A stretch of 41,542 nucleotides of DNA from an uncultured Pseudomonadota bacterium (GTDB lineage: Bacteria > Pseudomonadota > Gammaproteobacteria > Steroidobacterales > Steroidobacteraceae), in the NCBI GenBank assembly GCA_902826225.1, contig CADEED010000003.1, positions 1 through 41,542 of the forward strand, in the 5' to 3' direction. Positions 27,162-37,427 of the stretch are shown piece by piece (the stretch's first letter is position 1; the number at the start of each line of letters is the position of its first letter). Under the pieces are notes generated by a model. It made no database searches, was not told the DNA's origin, and saw only the letters and a program-made list of their open reading frames with translations. Position numbers and translations under genes: made by a program.

Positions 27162-27236
27162 TGGTGGGCGGTACAGGGCTTGAACCTGTGACCCCTGCCG
27201 TGTGAAAGCAGTGCTCTACCGCTGAGCTAACCGCCC
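27162..27236 (-). tRNA. tRNA-Val (anticodon CAC)
   Basis: A complete cloverleaf is visible. The acceptor stem is GGGCGGT/ACCGCCC and the anticodon stem CTGCT/GGCAG encloses the loop TTCACAC, giving anticodon CAC. The T-arm is ACAGG-TTCAAGC-CCTGT, and the discriminator A with CCA is encoded. A TTTT run follows shortly after the 3' end and may help termination. Confidence 0.95.
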
Positions 27237-27267
27237 GCCGGAGCCAATGTCCGTTCGAGAGGGGCGA

Positions 27268-27296
27268 AGTCTAAAGACCGGGGTCAGGCGAATCAA
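27268..27296 (-). promoter_or_regulatory. Sigma-70-type promoter of tRNA-Val
   Basis: On the minus strand, TTGATT (27291-27296) and TAGACT (27268-27273) are separated by exactly 17 bases. A GC-rich discriminator (TTCGCCCC region) follows, as is usual for stable-RNA promoters. The position, about 30 bases before the tRNA 5' end, fits. Confidence 0.6.
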
Positions 27297-27336
27297 ATGA
27301 TACGATTCGCGCCCGATTTTCCAGTCGAATGCTCGC

Positions 27337-28737
27337 ATGACGCTGCCCGTTGTCACCCGTTTCGCCCCGTCGCCCACCGGCCTTCTGCACATCGGGGGCG
27401 TGCGCACGGCGCTCTTCAGCTGGCTCTATGCGCGGCGCATGCAGGGCCAGTTCATCCTGCGCGTCGAGGACACGGACGTCGAGCGTTCGTCGTCCGAAGC
27501 GGTGAAGGTGATTCTCGAAGGCATGGCATGGCTCGGCCTCGATCACGACCAGGGACCGTTCTACCAGACGCAGCGATTCGATCGATACAAAGGGGTCATC
27601 GCCGAGATGCTGACGGCGGGCACGGCGTACCACTGCTACTGCTCGAAGGAAGAACTCGACGCCATGCGCGCGGACCGGAAGGCGCGAAAGGAAAAGCCCC
27701 GATACGACGGCCGCTGCCGTCATGGCAAGGGTCCGGGTGCCGCGAGCGGCCGCCCGCCGGTCGTGCGCTTTGCCAATCCGGAAACCGGCGCCACCGTCGT
27801 GGAGGACGTGGTGCACGGGCAGGTCACGTTCCAGAACACGGAGCTCGACGACCTCATCATCGCCCGCTCGGACGGCACGCCGACGTACAACTTCTGCGTG
27901 GTCGTGGACGACGCCGACATGGGCGTCACGCACGTGATCCGCGGCGACGACCACCTCAACAACACGCCCAAGCAGATGAACATGCTGCTCGCGCTCGGCA
28001 AGACGCCGCCGGTGTACGCGCACGTGCCGATGATCCTGGGCGCCGACGGCGCGAAGCTGTCGAAGCGCCATGGCGCGGTGAGCGTGCTCGAGTACCAGGA
28101 GCAGGGCTATCTACCGGAGGCGCTGCTCAACTATCTCGTGCGGCTCGGCTGGTCCCACGGCGACCAGGAGTATTTCACGCGCGAGGAGATGATCGCCGCG
28201 TTCGACGTGCGCGAGATCAACAAGGCCGCCTCGGCGCTGAACCCCGAGAAGATGCTGTGGCTCAACCAGCAGCACCTCATGAAGGCGCAGCCCAAGGACG
28301 TGCTGCCGCACCTGCGCTGGCACCTGGCGCGCCTCGGCATCTTCTCCCAGGACGAAGCGCTGCTCGAAGGGATCATCCTCGCGCAGCGCGAACGCTCGAA
28401 GACGCTGAAGGAGATGGCGGAAAACAGCCGCTTCTTCTTCGGCGATGACATCTCGCTCGATCCGAAGGCAGCGGACAAGCACCTGACGGCCGATGCCAAG
28501 GTGCTGTTGAAAGACCTGCGCGCGCGGTTCGCGGCGCTCGAGGACTGGGCTGCACCCGCGATTCACGCCGTGCTGGAAGGGCTCGCGCAGGAGAAGACGC
28601 TGGGGTTGGGCAAGGTCGCGCAGCCGCTGCGCGTCGCCGTGACCGGCGGGACCGTGTCACCGCCGATCGATGCGACGCTCGCGCTCCTGGGCCGGGAGCG
28701 CACGCTCAAACGCCTCGACCTGATCGTCGGGACGTGA
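27337..28737 (+). CDS. gltX: Glutamyl-tRNA synthetase
   Basis: This 466-residue class I synthetase charges tRNA-Glu with glutamate. The class I HIGH motif appears as HIGG at 18-21 in RFAPSPTGLLHIGG, and the KMSKS motif as KLSKR at 240-244. The length is typical of bacterial GluRS. The C-terminal anticodon-binding domain is complete and ends LLGRERTLKRLDLIV. The ATG is about 100 bases from the divergent tRNA-Val gene. It converges on the Ig-lipoprotein gene with an 18-base gap. A tRNA-Glu gene lies 2 kb downstream. Confidence 0.97.
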   Translation: MTLPVVTRFAPSPTGLLHIGGVRTALFSWLYARRMQGQFILRVEDTDVERSSSEAVKVILEGMAWLGLDHDQGPFYQTQRFDRYKGVIAEMLTAGTAYHCYCSKEELDAMRADRKARKEKPRYDGRCRHGKGPGAASGRPPVVRFANPETGATVVEDVVHGQVTFQNTELDDLIIARSDGTPTYNFCVVVDDADMGVTHVIRGDDHLNNTPKQMNMLLALGKTPPVYAHVPMILGADGAKLSKRHGAVSVLEYQEQGYLPEALLNYLVRLGWSHGDQEYFTREEMIAAFDVREINKAASALNPEKMLWLNQQHLMKAQPKDVLPHLRWHLARLGIFSQDEALLEGIILAQRERSKTLKEMAENSRFFFGDDISLDPKAADKHLTADAKVLLKDLRARFAALEDWAAPAIHAVLEGLAQEKTLGLGKVAQPLRVAVTGGTVSPPIDATLALLGRERTLKRLDLIVGT

Positions 28738-28755
28738 TCTCCCGCCTGACGGCGC

Positions 28756-30267
28756 CTACTGGATGAACTTGGTGGCGAGATTCGAGATCTCGCTCGTCAC
28801 GCCGCGCGCGTTCACCGCGTAGACGGCGAAGTACCACTGGCCGGCCGACAGGTTCTCGACACGGAACTGCGAGAGGCCGGCGTTGTTCACGTTCGCGGTC
28901 TGGTCGAGCGTCGACGCGGAGCGTCCGTAGACCACGCGGAAGCCCGTGAGGTCGGAGAGGGCGCTGCCGTCGGTATTCGTCGTCGGGATCTGCCAGCGCA
29001 CGACGGCGTCGCCGGTCGCATTTTGCAGCACCACCAGCGAGAACGCGGGCAGCGAGGTGATGGCCGTGCCGTCGGACACGGAGATCGTGACGTTGGCCGT
29101 CGTGCCCACGTCCGCGAGCGTCGGCGTACCCGAGAGGCGGCCGTTCGCGGTGTTGAACGTGGCCCAGCTCGGACGGTTCTGGATGCTGAAAGTGAGCGTG
29201 TTGCCGTCCGGATCGGAGGCTGTCGGCTGGAAGTCGTAGAGCACCGCGATCAGTACCGAAGTCAGCGGGCTGCCCGAGATCACCGGGGGGCGATTCGCGG
29301 CGGCGCCGACCTGGATCGTGAACGAAGGCAGCGATGCGGTGGCCGTGCCGTCGCTGACCGAGATCGTGATGCGCGCGCTGGTGCCGACGTTCGCGCTCGT
29401 GGGAGTGCCCGTGAGGCGGCCCGTCGTCGCGCTAAACGTGGCCCACGCCGGGCGATTCTGGATCGTCCAGGTGAGCGTGTTGCCGTCCGGATCGCTGGCC
29501 GTCGGGCGGAAGCTGTAGGCGGTGCCGGCCGTCGCGGTCGTGGCGGGCGTGCCGGAGATCGTCGGCGCGCGGTTGGGCGGCGGCTGCGACGGCGCCGTGG
29601 CCACCTGCAGGTTGAACGCCGGGAGCGAGACCGTCGTCGTGCCGTCGCTGACGCTGATCAGGATGTTCGACGTCGTGCCGACGTTCGCGCTGATCGGCGT
29701 GCCGCGCAGCTCGCCGGTGGAGGTCGAGAAGGTGGCCCACGACGGACGGTTCTGGATGCTGAAGGTGAGCGTGTCGTCATCGGCGTCGTCGCCGGTCGGC
29801 ATGAATGAGTACGTCTGTCCCACGGTCGCGGTGGTCGCCGGTGTGCCCGTGATGGTCGGCGCCGAGTTGCCGCCGCCCGGGGGCGGGTTGTTGATGGCGC
29901 TCGCGACCTGGATGCGGAACCCGGGCAGCTGCGCCACCGCCTGCGCGTCCGAGACTTCGACAGTGATCATTCCCGACATGCCGACGTTCGCTTCGGCCGG
30001 GGTGCCGGAGATGGCGCCCGTGGTCGCGTTGATCGACGCCCAGGCCGGGAGGTTCGAGGCAGAAAAGGTGAGGGCGTCGCCGTTCGGGTCGGCGGCCGTC
30101 GGGGTGAACGTGTAGTTGGAGCCGGCGACGACGGTGGTCATCGGCGTACCAGAGATGATCGGCGGCAGATTGTCGCCCGTGACGAGCGTGTCGGCCTCGT
30201 TGCCGCAACCCGCGAGGGCGACGGACGAGACGATGAATACCGCGATCTTTCTGGCGTCAATGCGCAT
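28756..30267 (-). CDS. Surface lipoprotein with four Ig-like repeats and a fibronectin-III-like end
   Basis: This 503-residue predicted lipoprotein has a signal peptide ending in the lipobox LAGC with C21, and the next residue is Gly, compatible with outer-membrane sorting. Four cadherin-like/He_PIG-type Ig repeats lie at about 35-121, 136-222, 234-320 and 327-412. Each carries a recognisable core such as PTISGTPATTATAG, SDPDGNTLTF, RPSWATF, GTP and ISVSDGT. A fibronectin-III-like domain occupies about 418-503 (GFRVVYGRSASTLD, WYFAVYAVNARGVTSEIS). Repeats 2 to 4 are so alike that recent duplication is plausible. No enzyme domain is seen; adhesion or matrix binding is inference. AAGGA precedes the ATG by eight bases, and a c-di-GMP-I riboswitch match lies about 80 bases further upstream. 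Confidence 0.87.
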   Translation of the reverse strand: MRIDARKIAVFIVSSVALAGCGNEADTLVTGDNLPPIISGTPMTTVVAGSNYTFTPTAADPNGDALTFSASNLPAWASINATTGAISGTPAEANVGMSGMITVEVSDAQAVAQLPGFRIQVASAINNPPPGGGNSAPTITGTPATTATVGQTYSFMPTGDDADDDTLTFSIQNRPSWATFSTSTGELRGTPISANVGTTSNILISVSDGTTTVSLPAFNLQVATAPSQPPPNRAPTISGTPATTATAGTAYSFRPTASDPDGNTLTWTIQNRPAWATFSATTGRLTGTPTSANVGTSARITISVSDGTATASLPSFTIQVGAAANRPPVISGSPLTSVLIAVLYDFQPTASDPDGNTLTFSIQNRPSWATFNTANGRLSGTPTLADVGTTANVTISVSDGTAITSLPAFSLVVLQNATGDAVVRWQIPTTNTDGSALSDLTGFRVVYGRSASTLDQTANVNNAGLSQFRVENLSAGQWYFAVYAVNARGVTSEISNLATKFIQ

Positions 30268-30344
30268 TCGTTCGGTCCTTCAAGAGAAACTCAGTAATCG
30301 CTGGACCGGACGGACGGATGCGGAATGACGAAGGCCGCGCAGCG

Positions 30345-30436
30345 CGCGTCTTTCGGCAACCCCGCTATCTCGAGCCATTCGCTCCAGACCGGAAGCTTTG
30401 CGTCCCCGCCTCACGACGGGTATGCCCTTGCTCTGG
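30345..30436 (-). ncRNA. Cyclic-di-GMP-I (GEMM-I) riboswitch
   Basis: On the minus strand, the core reads AAGGGCATACC, then CCCGTC-GTGA-GGCGGG (a stem with a GNRA tetraloop), GGGACGCAAAGC, TTCCGG, and finally ATAGCGGGGTTGCCGA. These blocks, in this order and spacing, match the GEMM-I aptamer, including the invariant GGACGCAAAGC and the closing TAGCGGGGTT(A/G)CCG of the Vibrio Vc2 example. It lies in the leader of the Ig-lipoprotein gene, about 80 bases before its ATG. The expression platform is unclear: a GC-rich hairpin follows but has no U tract, so it could act on transcription or translation. Confidence 0.87.
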
Positions 30437-30574
30437 AGCACAGTAGAACCGGCGTTTTGCGTTCCGGCAACGTGTCACCAGCCGCAGACATGGGAAAACT
30501 CGGGTCTTGGGTAATGCGTGATGTCACGCAGCGGCCCAAAAAGCGCGCACTGTGACGCAGTCGCTTTTGTTTGC

Positions 30575-30603
30575 TTGACAGGCATGGAGCGGCTCCGTAA
30601 TTT
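30575..30603 (+). promoter_or_regulatory. Sigma-70 promoter of the tRNA-Ala/tRNA-Glu pair
   Basis: TTGACA (30575-30580) and TAATTT (30598-30603) are spaced by exactly 17 bases. The discriminator GCCGCGCC is GC-rich, typical of growth-rate-controlled stable-RNA promoters. The tRNA-Ala 5' end begins 15 bases after the -10 element. Confidence 0.75.
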
Positions 30604-30617
30604 GCCGCGCCTCGCGT

Positions 30618-30693
<76 letters not shown>

Positions 30694-30706
30694 ATTTTTG
30701 AGTCCT

Positions 30707-30782
30707 GTCCCCATCGTCTAGAGGCCCAGGACATCGCCCTTTCACGGCGGTAACGGGGGTTCGAATCCCCCTGGGGACGCCA
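30707..30782 (+). tRNA. tRNA-Glu (anticodon TTC)
   Basis: The cloverleaf is complete. The acceptor stem is GTCCCCA/TGGGGAC, the anticodon stem TCGCC/GGCGG encloses CTTTCAC with anticodon TTC, and the T-loop is TTCGAAT. The discriminator G and CCA are encoded. It starts 13 bases after tRNA-Ala and is probably processed from the same transcript. Confidence 0.97.
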
Positions 30783-31125
30783 TCTCAGGAAAAGTGTGAT
30801 GCCGCTCTGAATCGCGGCAATGGGCGCCTTCCGCGCTCCGCCAAACCCGCAATGGGTTGGCATGATCAACCCAGGTCGCTGAGAGGAAGTTCCGCTGGTC
30901 GTGTTAGGCCTGCGGTTCATGGGTTTCGTTCGCTCGCCGGTTTCAAAGTGCGCGTGAGGATATTGGGCGCAACTGGTGGCAGCAATACACGTAAGCGTCT
31001 GTTTTTAACGACGTTTTGTGTCGAAAAACGGCGACGGAATGCACATTCGCAAGCCGTCGCGCGGACTTGCGGAGCCTTGTTGACATAAACGCTGATGAGC
31101 CCGACTTCGTGAAAACACTCCGTCG
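30783..31125. other. Intergenic leader before the exopolysaccharide locus, with inverted repeats
   Basis: No gene is supported in these 343 bases. A 6-base stem TGCCGC/GCGGCA (30800-30819) follows the tRNA-Glu and could end that transcript, but no T tract follows it. At 30841-30872 the strand GGGTTG (30854-30859) can pair either with the upstream AACCC or with the downstream CAACCC, so two hairpins exclude each other. At 31001-31029 GTTTTT and AAAAAC flank an inner CGAC/GTCG pair. TTGACA at 31080-31085 has no good -10 partner. I found no convincing sigma-54 site, although an enhancer-binding protein is encoded downstream. Confidence 0.5.
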
Positions 31126-32529
31126 ATGAAGATCCGACTTCTCAACCAGTATCTGAACCTCTCACTGGCGCTGCTCGCAGCGTTCGAGACGGCCCTGATA
31201 TTCCTGGCGCCGGTGTCGGCCGAGATCATCGTGTACGGCCGGTCGTTGGGTGGCCTGCTCACGAACTGGGCCTTCTTCCTGCCGAAGTTCCTGTTCTTCA
31301 CACTGGCGGTGGGGCTGTCCCTCACCGCGATGGGTTTGTACAACTCTCGCCAGCGCGCGCGCACGCTGGGGCTGCTGCTGCGCGCGCTCGTCGCGCATGC
31401 GCTCGCGATGGCGCTGGCCGCGCTCGGTGCGTACTTCATCCCGGCGCTGCGTCCGCAACCGGGCGAGCTCTTCGTCTGGACCCTCGTGTCCATGGTCTTC
31501 ATCACGATCATCCGTGTCGTCGAGGGGGCGCTGCTCGACGAGGATGCGTTCAAGCGGCGCGTGCTCGTCTTCGGCGCGGGCCAGCGCGCGCAAAGCCTGT
31601 CGCAACTGCGCCGGCGCGCCGACCAGCGCGGCTTCCTCGCCGTGGGCTACATGCAGGCGCTCGGCGAACAGGTGCTCGTCGATCGCGACAAAGTGCTGAC
31701 GTCCGATGCGCAGCAGCTCAAGCAGGTCGCGAAAGACCTCGCCGTCGACGAGATCGTGATCGCGATGGACGACCGGCGCCGTGAATTCCCGGTACGCGAG
31801 CTGCTCGATTGCCGCCTGTCGGGCGTGGAAGTCATCGACCTCGTGAGCTTCCTCGAGCGCGAAACCGGGCGCGTCCACCTCGACGTGCTCAATCCGAGCT
31901 GGATCATCTTCGCGGACGGCTTCCGCCGCGATGGCCTGCGCCAGGCGACCAAGCGCGCGTTCGACCTCGTCGCCTCGTTCGCGCTCGTGCTCATCACCTG
32001 GCCGTTGATGCTGCTCACGATGCTGGCGATCAAGTTCGAAGACGGCCTGCGTGCGCCGGTGTTCTATCGCCAGCATCGCGTGGGACTGGACGGCAAGGAC
32101 TTCGCGCTGCTCAAGTTCCGCAGCATGCGCGTCGACGCGGAACGCGACGGCAAGGCGCGCTGGGCGCTGGGCGAGGATGACCGCGTCACGCGGGTCGGCA
32201 GGTTCATCCGCAAGGTGCGCATCGACGAACTGCCGCAGATCTTCAACGTCCTGCGCGGCGACATGAGCTTCGTCGGTCCGCGGCCCGAACGACCGCAATT
32301 CGTCGGGCAGCTCTCGGAATCCATCCCTTACTACCAGGAGCGGCATTGCGCGAAGCCCGGGATCACGGGCTGGGCGCAGATCTGCTATCCCTACGGCGCG
32401 TCGGAAAAGGATTCTCTCGAGAAGCTGCAGTACGACCTGTACTACGTGAAGAATCACAGCCTGCTGTTCGACCTGATGATCCTGCTGCAGACCGTGGAAG
32501 TGGTCCTGCTCGGCAAGGGCGCCCGGTAG
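31126..32529 (+). CDS. XrtA-associated exopolysaccharide sugar-phosphate transferase
   Basis: This 467-residue polyprenyl glycosylphosphotransferase would start repeat-unit synthesis by placing a sugar phosphate on undecaprenyl phosphate. Several membrane helices occupy about the first 125 residues. A nucleotide-binding-like CoA_binding_3 domain follows at about 140-255 (RRVLVFGAGQRAQSL). The C-terminal catalytic domain at about 270-465 has a membrane helix, VFYRQHRVGLDGKDFALLKF, RVGRFIRKVRIDELPQ, the core SFVGPRPERP, and KPGITGWAQI. The arrangement matches the glycosyltransferase tied to PEP-CTERM/XrtA loci. It opens the cluster and ends 13 bases before prsK. Confidence 0.92.
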   Translation: MKIRLLNQYLNLSLALLAAFETALIFLAPVSAEIIVYGRSLGGLLTNWAFFLPKFLFFTLAVGLSLTAMGLYNSRQRARTLGLLLRALVAHALAMALAALGAYFIPALRPQPGELFVWTLVSMVFITIIRVVEGALLDEDAFKRRVLVFGAGQRAQSLSQLRRRADQRGFLAVGYMQALGEQVLVDRDKVLTSDAQQLKQVAKDLAVDEIVIAMDDRRREFPVRELLDCRLSGVEVIDLVSFLERETGRVHLDVLNPSWIIFADGFRRDGLRQATKRAFDLVASFALVLITWPLMLLTMLAIKFEDGLRAPVFYRQHRVGLDGKDFALLKFRSMRVDAERDGKARWALGEDDRVTRVGRFIRKVRIDELPQIFNVLRGDMSFVGPRPERPQFVGQLSESIPYYQERHCAKPGITGWAQICYPYGASEKDSLEKLQYDLYYVKNHSLLFDLMILLQTVEVVLLGKGAR

Positions 32530-32542
32530 CGCACGCCGTTCG

Positions 32543-34566
32543 ATGGCTCTGCTCGGCATCACCGGCTACACCCTGGCGACGATCGCCTGGCTGGTGCTCG
32601 GCGTGCTCCTCGCGATTGCGATGCGACGCGCGACGTCCGCAGCCGCGCGTCGCCTGCTCCTCGCGGTGGCGATTTCGGTGGCCTGGTCGGCCGTGCTGGC
32701 GCTGGCCGATTCCCGCGTCCGCGTGCCGGCGCTGGTCGTCGCCGGGTTCGAACTGGCGCGCGGGGCCGCCTGGCTCTACGTGTTGCTCGGCATCGCGCCC
32801 AACGTCATGCCCCGGCTGCTCGCGCCGATCGCGTGGGGATTGTTCGCCGTCTGGGCGATCGCGTGCTTCGCCTGGCATTCCGTCGCGGGCGCACTCGCGG
32901 CCGGCGGCATCATGTTCGCGCTGCTGCTGCTGCTCGTGGTCGAGCAGCTTTACCGCAATTCGGGCGCGAGCGCGCAGCGCAGCCTCAAGTACCTGGCTCT
33001 CGGCATCGGCGGGCTCGCCACGTTCGACCTCTTCATGTACGCGCAGGCGCTGCTGTTGCGCGGCCTCGACGCCGTCACCTGGGACGCGCGCGGCTACGTG
33101 AGCGCGATGCTCGTGCCATTCCTCGCGCTGGGCGCGCGCCGGCTGCCGGACACCGACCTGCGCGTGTTCGTGTCGCGGCAGGCCACGTTCTACACGACGA
33201 CGTTCCTGGCGGCCGGTCTCTATCTACTGGTGATGGCGGCCGCGGGCTATGCGATCCGCCGCCTCGGCGGTGACTGGGGCGAGGCTGTGCGCGCGCTGTT
33301 CCTGGTCGGCGCGTTCGCCGTGCTGATCGCGCTCATGACGTCTGCCGTGCTGCATCGCCGGCTGCGCGTGTTCCTGAGCAAGCACTTCTACGCGAACAAA
33401 TACGACTATCGCGTGGAATGGCTGCGCTTCTCGAAGACGTTGTCGGGCAGCGACGAACCGGACGTGTACTGCGCGAGCGTGCACGCCGTCGCGCAGGCTC
33501 TCGATTCTCCGGCGGGCCTGCTGTTCCTGCGCGACGACTCGGGCCGGCGATTCGTGCCCGCCGCGGGCTGGCCGGTGACCCCCGCGGGACTCGGCCAGCC
33601 GGCGCCCGTCGCGCAGGACGACGACATGATCGCCTTCCTGCAGCAGCGCCGCTGGATCATCGACCTCGTCGAGCGGCGCGCGAAGCCCCTGCGCTACGAC
33701 GGCGTCGCCGTGCCGCCGTGGCTCGACGCCGATCCGCGGCTGCGCATCGTCGCGCCGATCTTCCACCTCGACGCGCTCGTCGGCTTCTTCGTCCTGCACG
33801 ACCCGCCGCCGCCCTTCGAGCTGGCGTTCGAGGATCGCGACCTGCTCCAGATGATGGGCCAGCACGTCGCGACGCTGCTCGCGCAACATGCCTCGGACCA
33901 GCGCGTGAGCGAACTCAGCCAGTTCGAGACCTACAACCGCCTGACCGCCTTCCTGATGCACGACCTCAAGAACTGCGCGGCGCAGCTGTCGCTCGTGGTC
34001 GGCAACGCGGTCAAGCACCGCCACAACCCGGAATTCATCGATGACGCGATCGCCACGATCGCCAACACGTCCGAGCGGATCACCCGCCTCATCGAGCAGT
34101 TGCGGCGGCGCGGCGCCGAGGCGCGCGTCTATCCACCCGTCCACCTGGCCGAGGTGATCTCGCTCGCGGTCGAGCGCTGCAAGGGCCGGCGGCCCGTGCC
34201 GACGTTCGTGAACGAGGCACAATGCCGGTGCATGGTCGCCGCGGAGCGCGAGCAACTCGCCACCGCCATCGAACATGTGCTACGGAATGCACAGGATGCG
34301 ACCTCCGAAGCGGGTATGGTGAGCGTCGACGTCGCGAATGCCGGCGGGCAGGTGCGGCTCACCGTGCGCGACGACGGAGTCGGCATGGACGAAGAGTTCG
34401 TGCGTCAGCAATTGTTCCGTCCATTTCACAGTACGAAGGGATCGAAGGGCATGGGGATCGGCGCCTACCAGGCGCGCGAGCTGGCCCGAAGTCTGGGGGG
34501 AGACGTGGAAGTCGAAACTCGACCGGGCGCAGGAACGCGCTTTTCATTCATTCTGCCGGTGGCCTC

Positions 34567-34570
<4 letters not shown>
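32543..34570 (+). CDS. prsK: XrtA/PEP-CTERM system histidine kinase PrsK
   Basis: This 675-residue membrane histidine kinase has about eight hydrophobic helices in the first 280 residues and a GAF-like domain at about 305-445. The HisKA-type helix has H473 in FLMHDLKNCAAQLS, and the ATPase domain has EHVLRNAQDATSE, DDGVGMDEEF and KGMGIGAYQAREL. The layout is that of PrsK, the sensor of PEP-CTERM exopolysaccharide loci. It would phosphorylate PrsR, whose GTG start overlaps the prsK stop by 4 bases (GTGA). The signal is unknown. Confidence 0.92.
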
Positions 34571-35933
<1,363 letters not shown>

Positions 35934-35937
<4 letters not shown>

Positions 35938-37427
35938 TCGACGGCGGCGGCACCCTCAAGTCGGCGCTGCCGCTCGCGCGCGCGCCGGTCTCGGCGGGGC
36001 GGGTCGTCGTGGGGCGCTCCATCGCGACGATCGTGATCCTGCTCGGCACGTTCGTGGCGCTGTGGCCATCGACGGCCGCGCTCACCGTGCGCTGGGCCGA
36101 TACCGTGAGCCGCGCCTACACGCACGGTTCGCTCATCCTGCTGCTCGCCTGCGTGCTGTTGTGGCGACGGCGCGCGTCCGCCGCGGCGCTGCCCGCGCAG
36201 CCTTCGTGGCCCGCGGCCGCGGCGACCGCGATCCTCGGACTGCTGTGGCTGGTGATGTATCGCGCCGGCATCGAGATCGGGCACCTCGCCCTGCTGCCGC
36301 TCATCGTCGCGGGCACGATCGCCACGGTGTTCGGTTCCGCCATCCTGCGCGCATTGTGGCTGCCGGTCGCCTATCTCTACTTCACGATCCCGCTGTTCGA
36401 TGCGATCAACCCGCTGCTGCAATGGGCGTCGGCGTTCGCGGTCGGTGGCTTCCTCAACGTCGTGGGCATACCCGTCTACTTCGACGGGCTCGAATTCCAG
36501 ATCCCGGCGGGGCGTTTCGAGATCGCCGACGGCTGCAGCGGTCTGCATTTCTTCATCGTCGGCCTGTCGATCGCGACGCTGTACGGCGAATGGCACTTCG
36601 ACACCTGGCGGGTTCGCCTCCGCCTGCTCGTGCTGGCCGCCGCCATGGCGCTGCTCACGAATTGGGTGCGCATCTGCATCATCATCGTCGCGGGCCACGT
36701 GACCGACATGCAGCATCACCTGGTCAGCGAGGAGCACTACACCTTCGGCTGGTTCCTCTTCGCCGGCATGATGGCTATCTACTTCCTGATCGTGCGCCGC
36801 TGGGCGGCACCCGAACCCGCGCCGGTTCCCGCGGCGCCGGCCGCCGGCGCACGCGCCGCGCCCGTCGCCGGCGTCGTGCTCGCGTGCGCGGCGCTCGCCG
36901 TGCCCGCGATCGCACCGCTGGCGGACGACAACACCGCGCCGGCCGATCGCGCCGCCGGGTTCGCGCCGAAAGACCCCCCGGGCTGGACGCGCGGGCCCGC
37001 GCCGGCGAACGCGCCGGTGTTTCGCAACGCGGATGCCGCGAGCGCGGCCGGGTACGTTCGCGACGGCGCTGCGGTGCAGGCGTTCAGCGCCGTCTACCTC
37101 GCGCAGTCCCAGGGCAAGGAATTCTCGGGGTTCGGCAACGAGCCGCTCGGCGAGGGATTCCGGCAGGCGTCGGCCTTCGTGCCGGACGGCGACTGGCTCG
37201 AGGCGCGCGCCACGGACGCCGCGCGCGACCCGTGGCTCGTGCGCATTCGCTACCGGATCGGGCACACCGCGTTCACCGGCCTGCGCCGCGCGCAGCTCGA
37301 GTATTCAGTCCGTTCGATCGTCGACGACCCGCTGTCGTCGGTCACGGTGCTGCGCACGCGCTGCGCCGCGGACGATTGCGCGTCCGCGCGTCCGCTGCTC
37401 GATCGATTCACCCGGGAGATGCCGTGA
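35934..37427 (+). CDS. xrtA: Exosortase A fused to an EpsI-like domain
   Basis: This 497-residue inner-membrane protein is a transpeptidase-like sorting enzyme for PEP-CTERM proteins. The exosortase part (about 25-290) has around eight membrane helices and the three conserved catalytic residues: C201 in ADGCSGLHF, R246 in NWVRI and H255 in VAGH. Residues about 300-497 form an extracytoplasmic EpsI-like domain (GWTRGPAPANAPVFRNAD, AVYLAQSQGKEF, WLVRIRYRIG). In many genomes EpsI is a separate gene; XrtA variants with the domain fused are also known. The ATG overlaps the prsR stop, and its stop overlaps the prsT start (GTGA). Confidence 0.93.

Larger units (their letters stand above)
30268..30617. 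other. Intergenic region: lipoprotein leader with riboswitch, and tRNA promoter
   Basis: These 350 bases hold the 5' leader of the lipoprotein gene on the minus strand, including the riboswitch at about 30345-30436, and the tRNA-Ala promoter on the plus strand. Between the riboswitch and the ATG lies a GC-rich hairpin-like stretch (about 30326-30349) with no T tract. No protein-coding gene is supported here. Confidence 0.6.

Noticed and set aside
30954..31000. Possible sigma-54 promoter around CGGTTTCAAAGTGCGCG and GGTGGCAGCAATACACG
   Set aside because: The GG to GC distance is 9 rather than 10 in the first, and the second lacks the GC element.
31080..31085. TTGACA before the exopolysaccharide sugar-transferase gene as a -35 element
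   Set aside because: No TATAAT-like hexamer occurs 16-18 bases downstream; the bases there are GC-rich.
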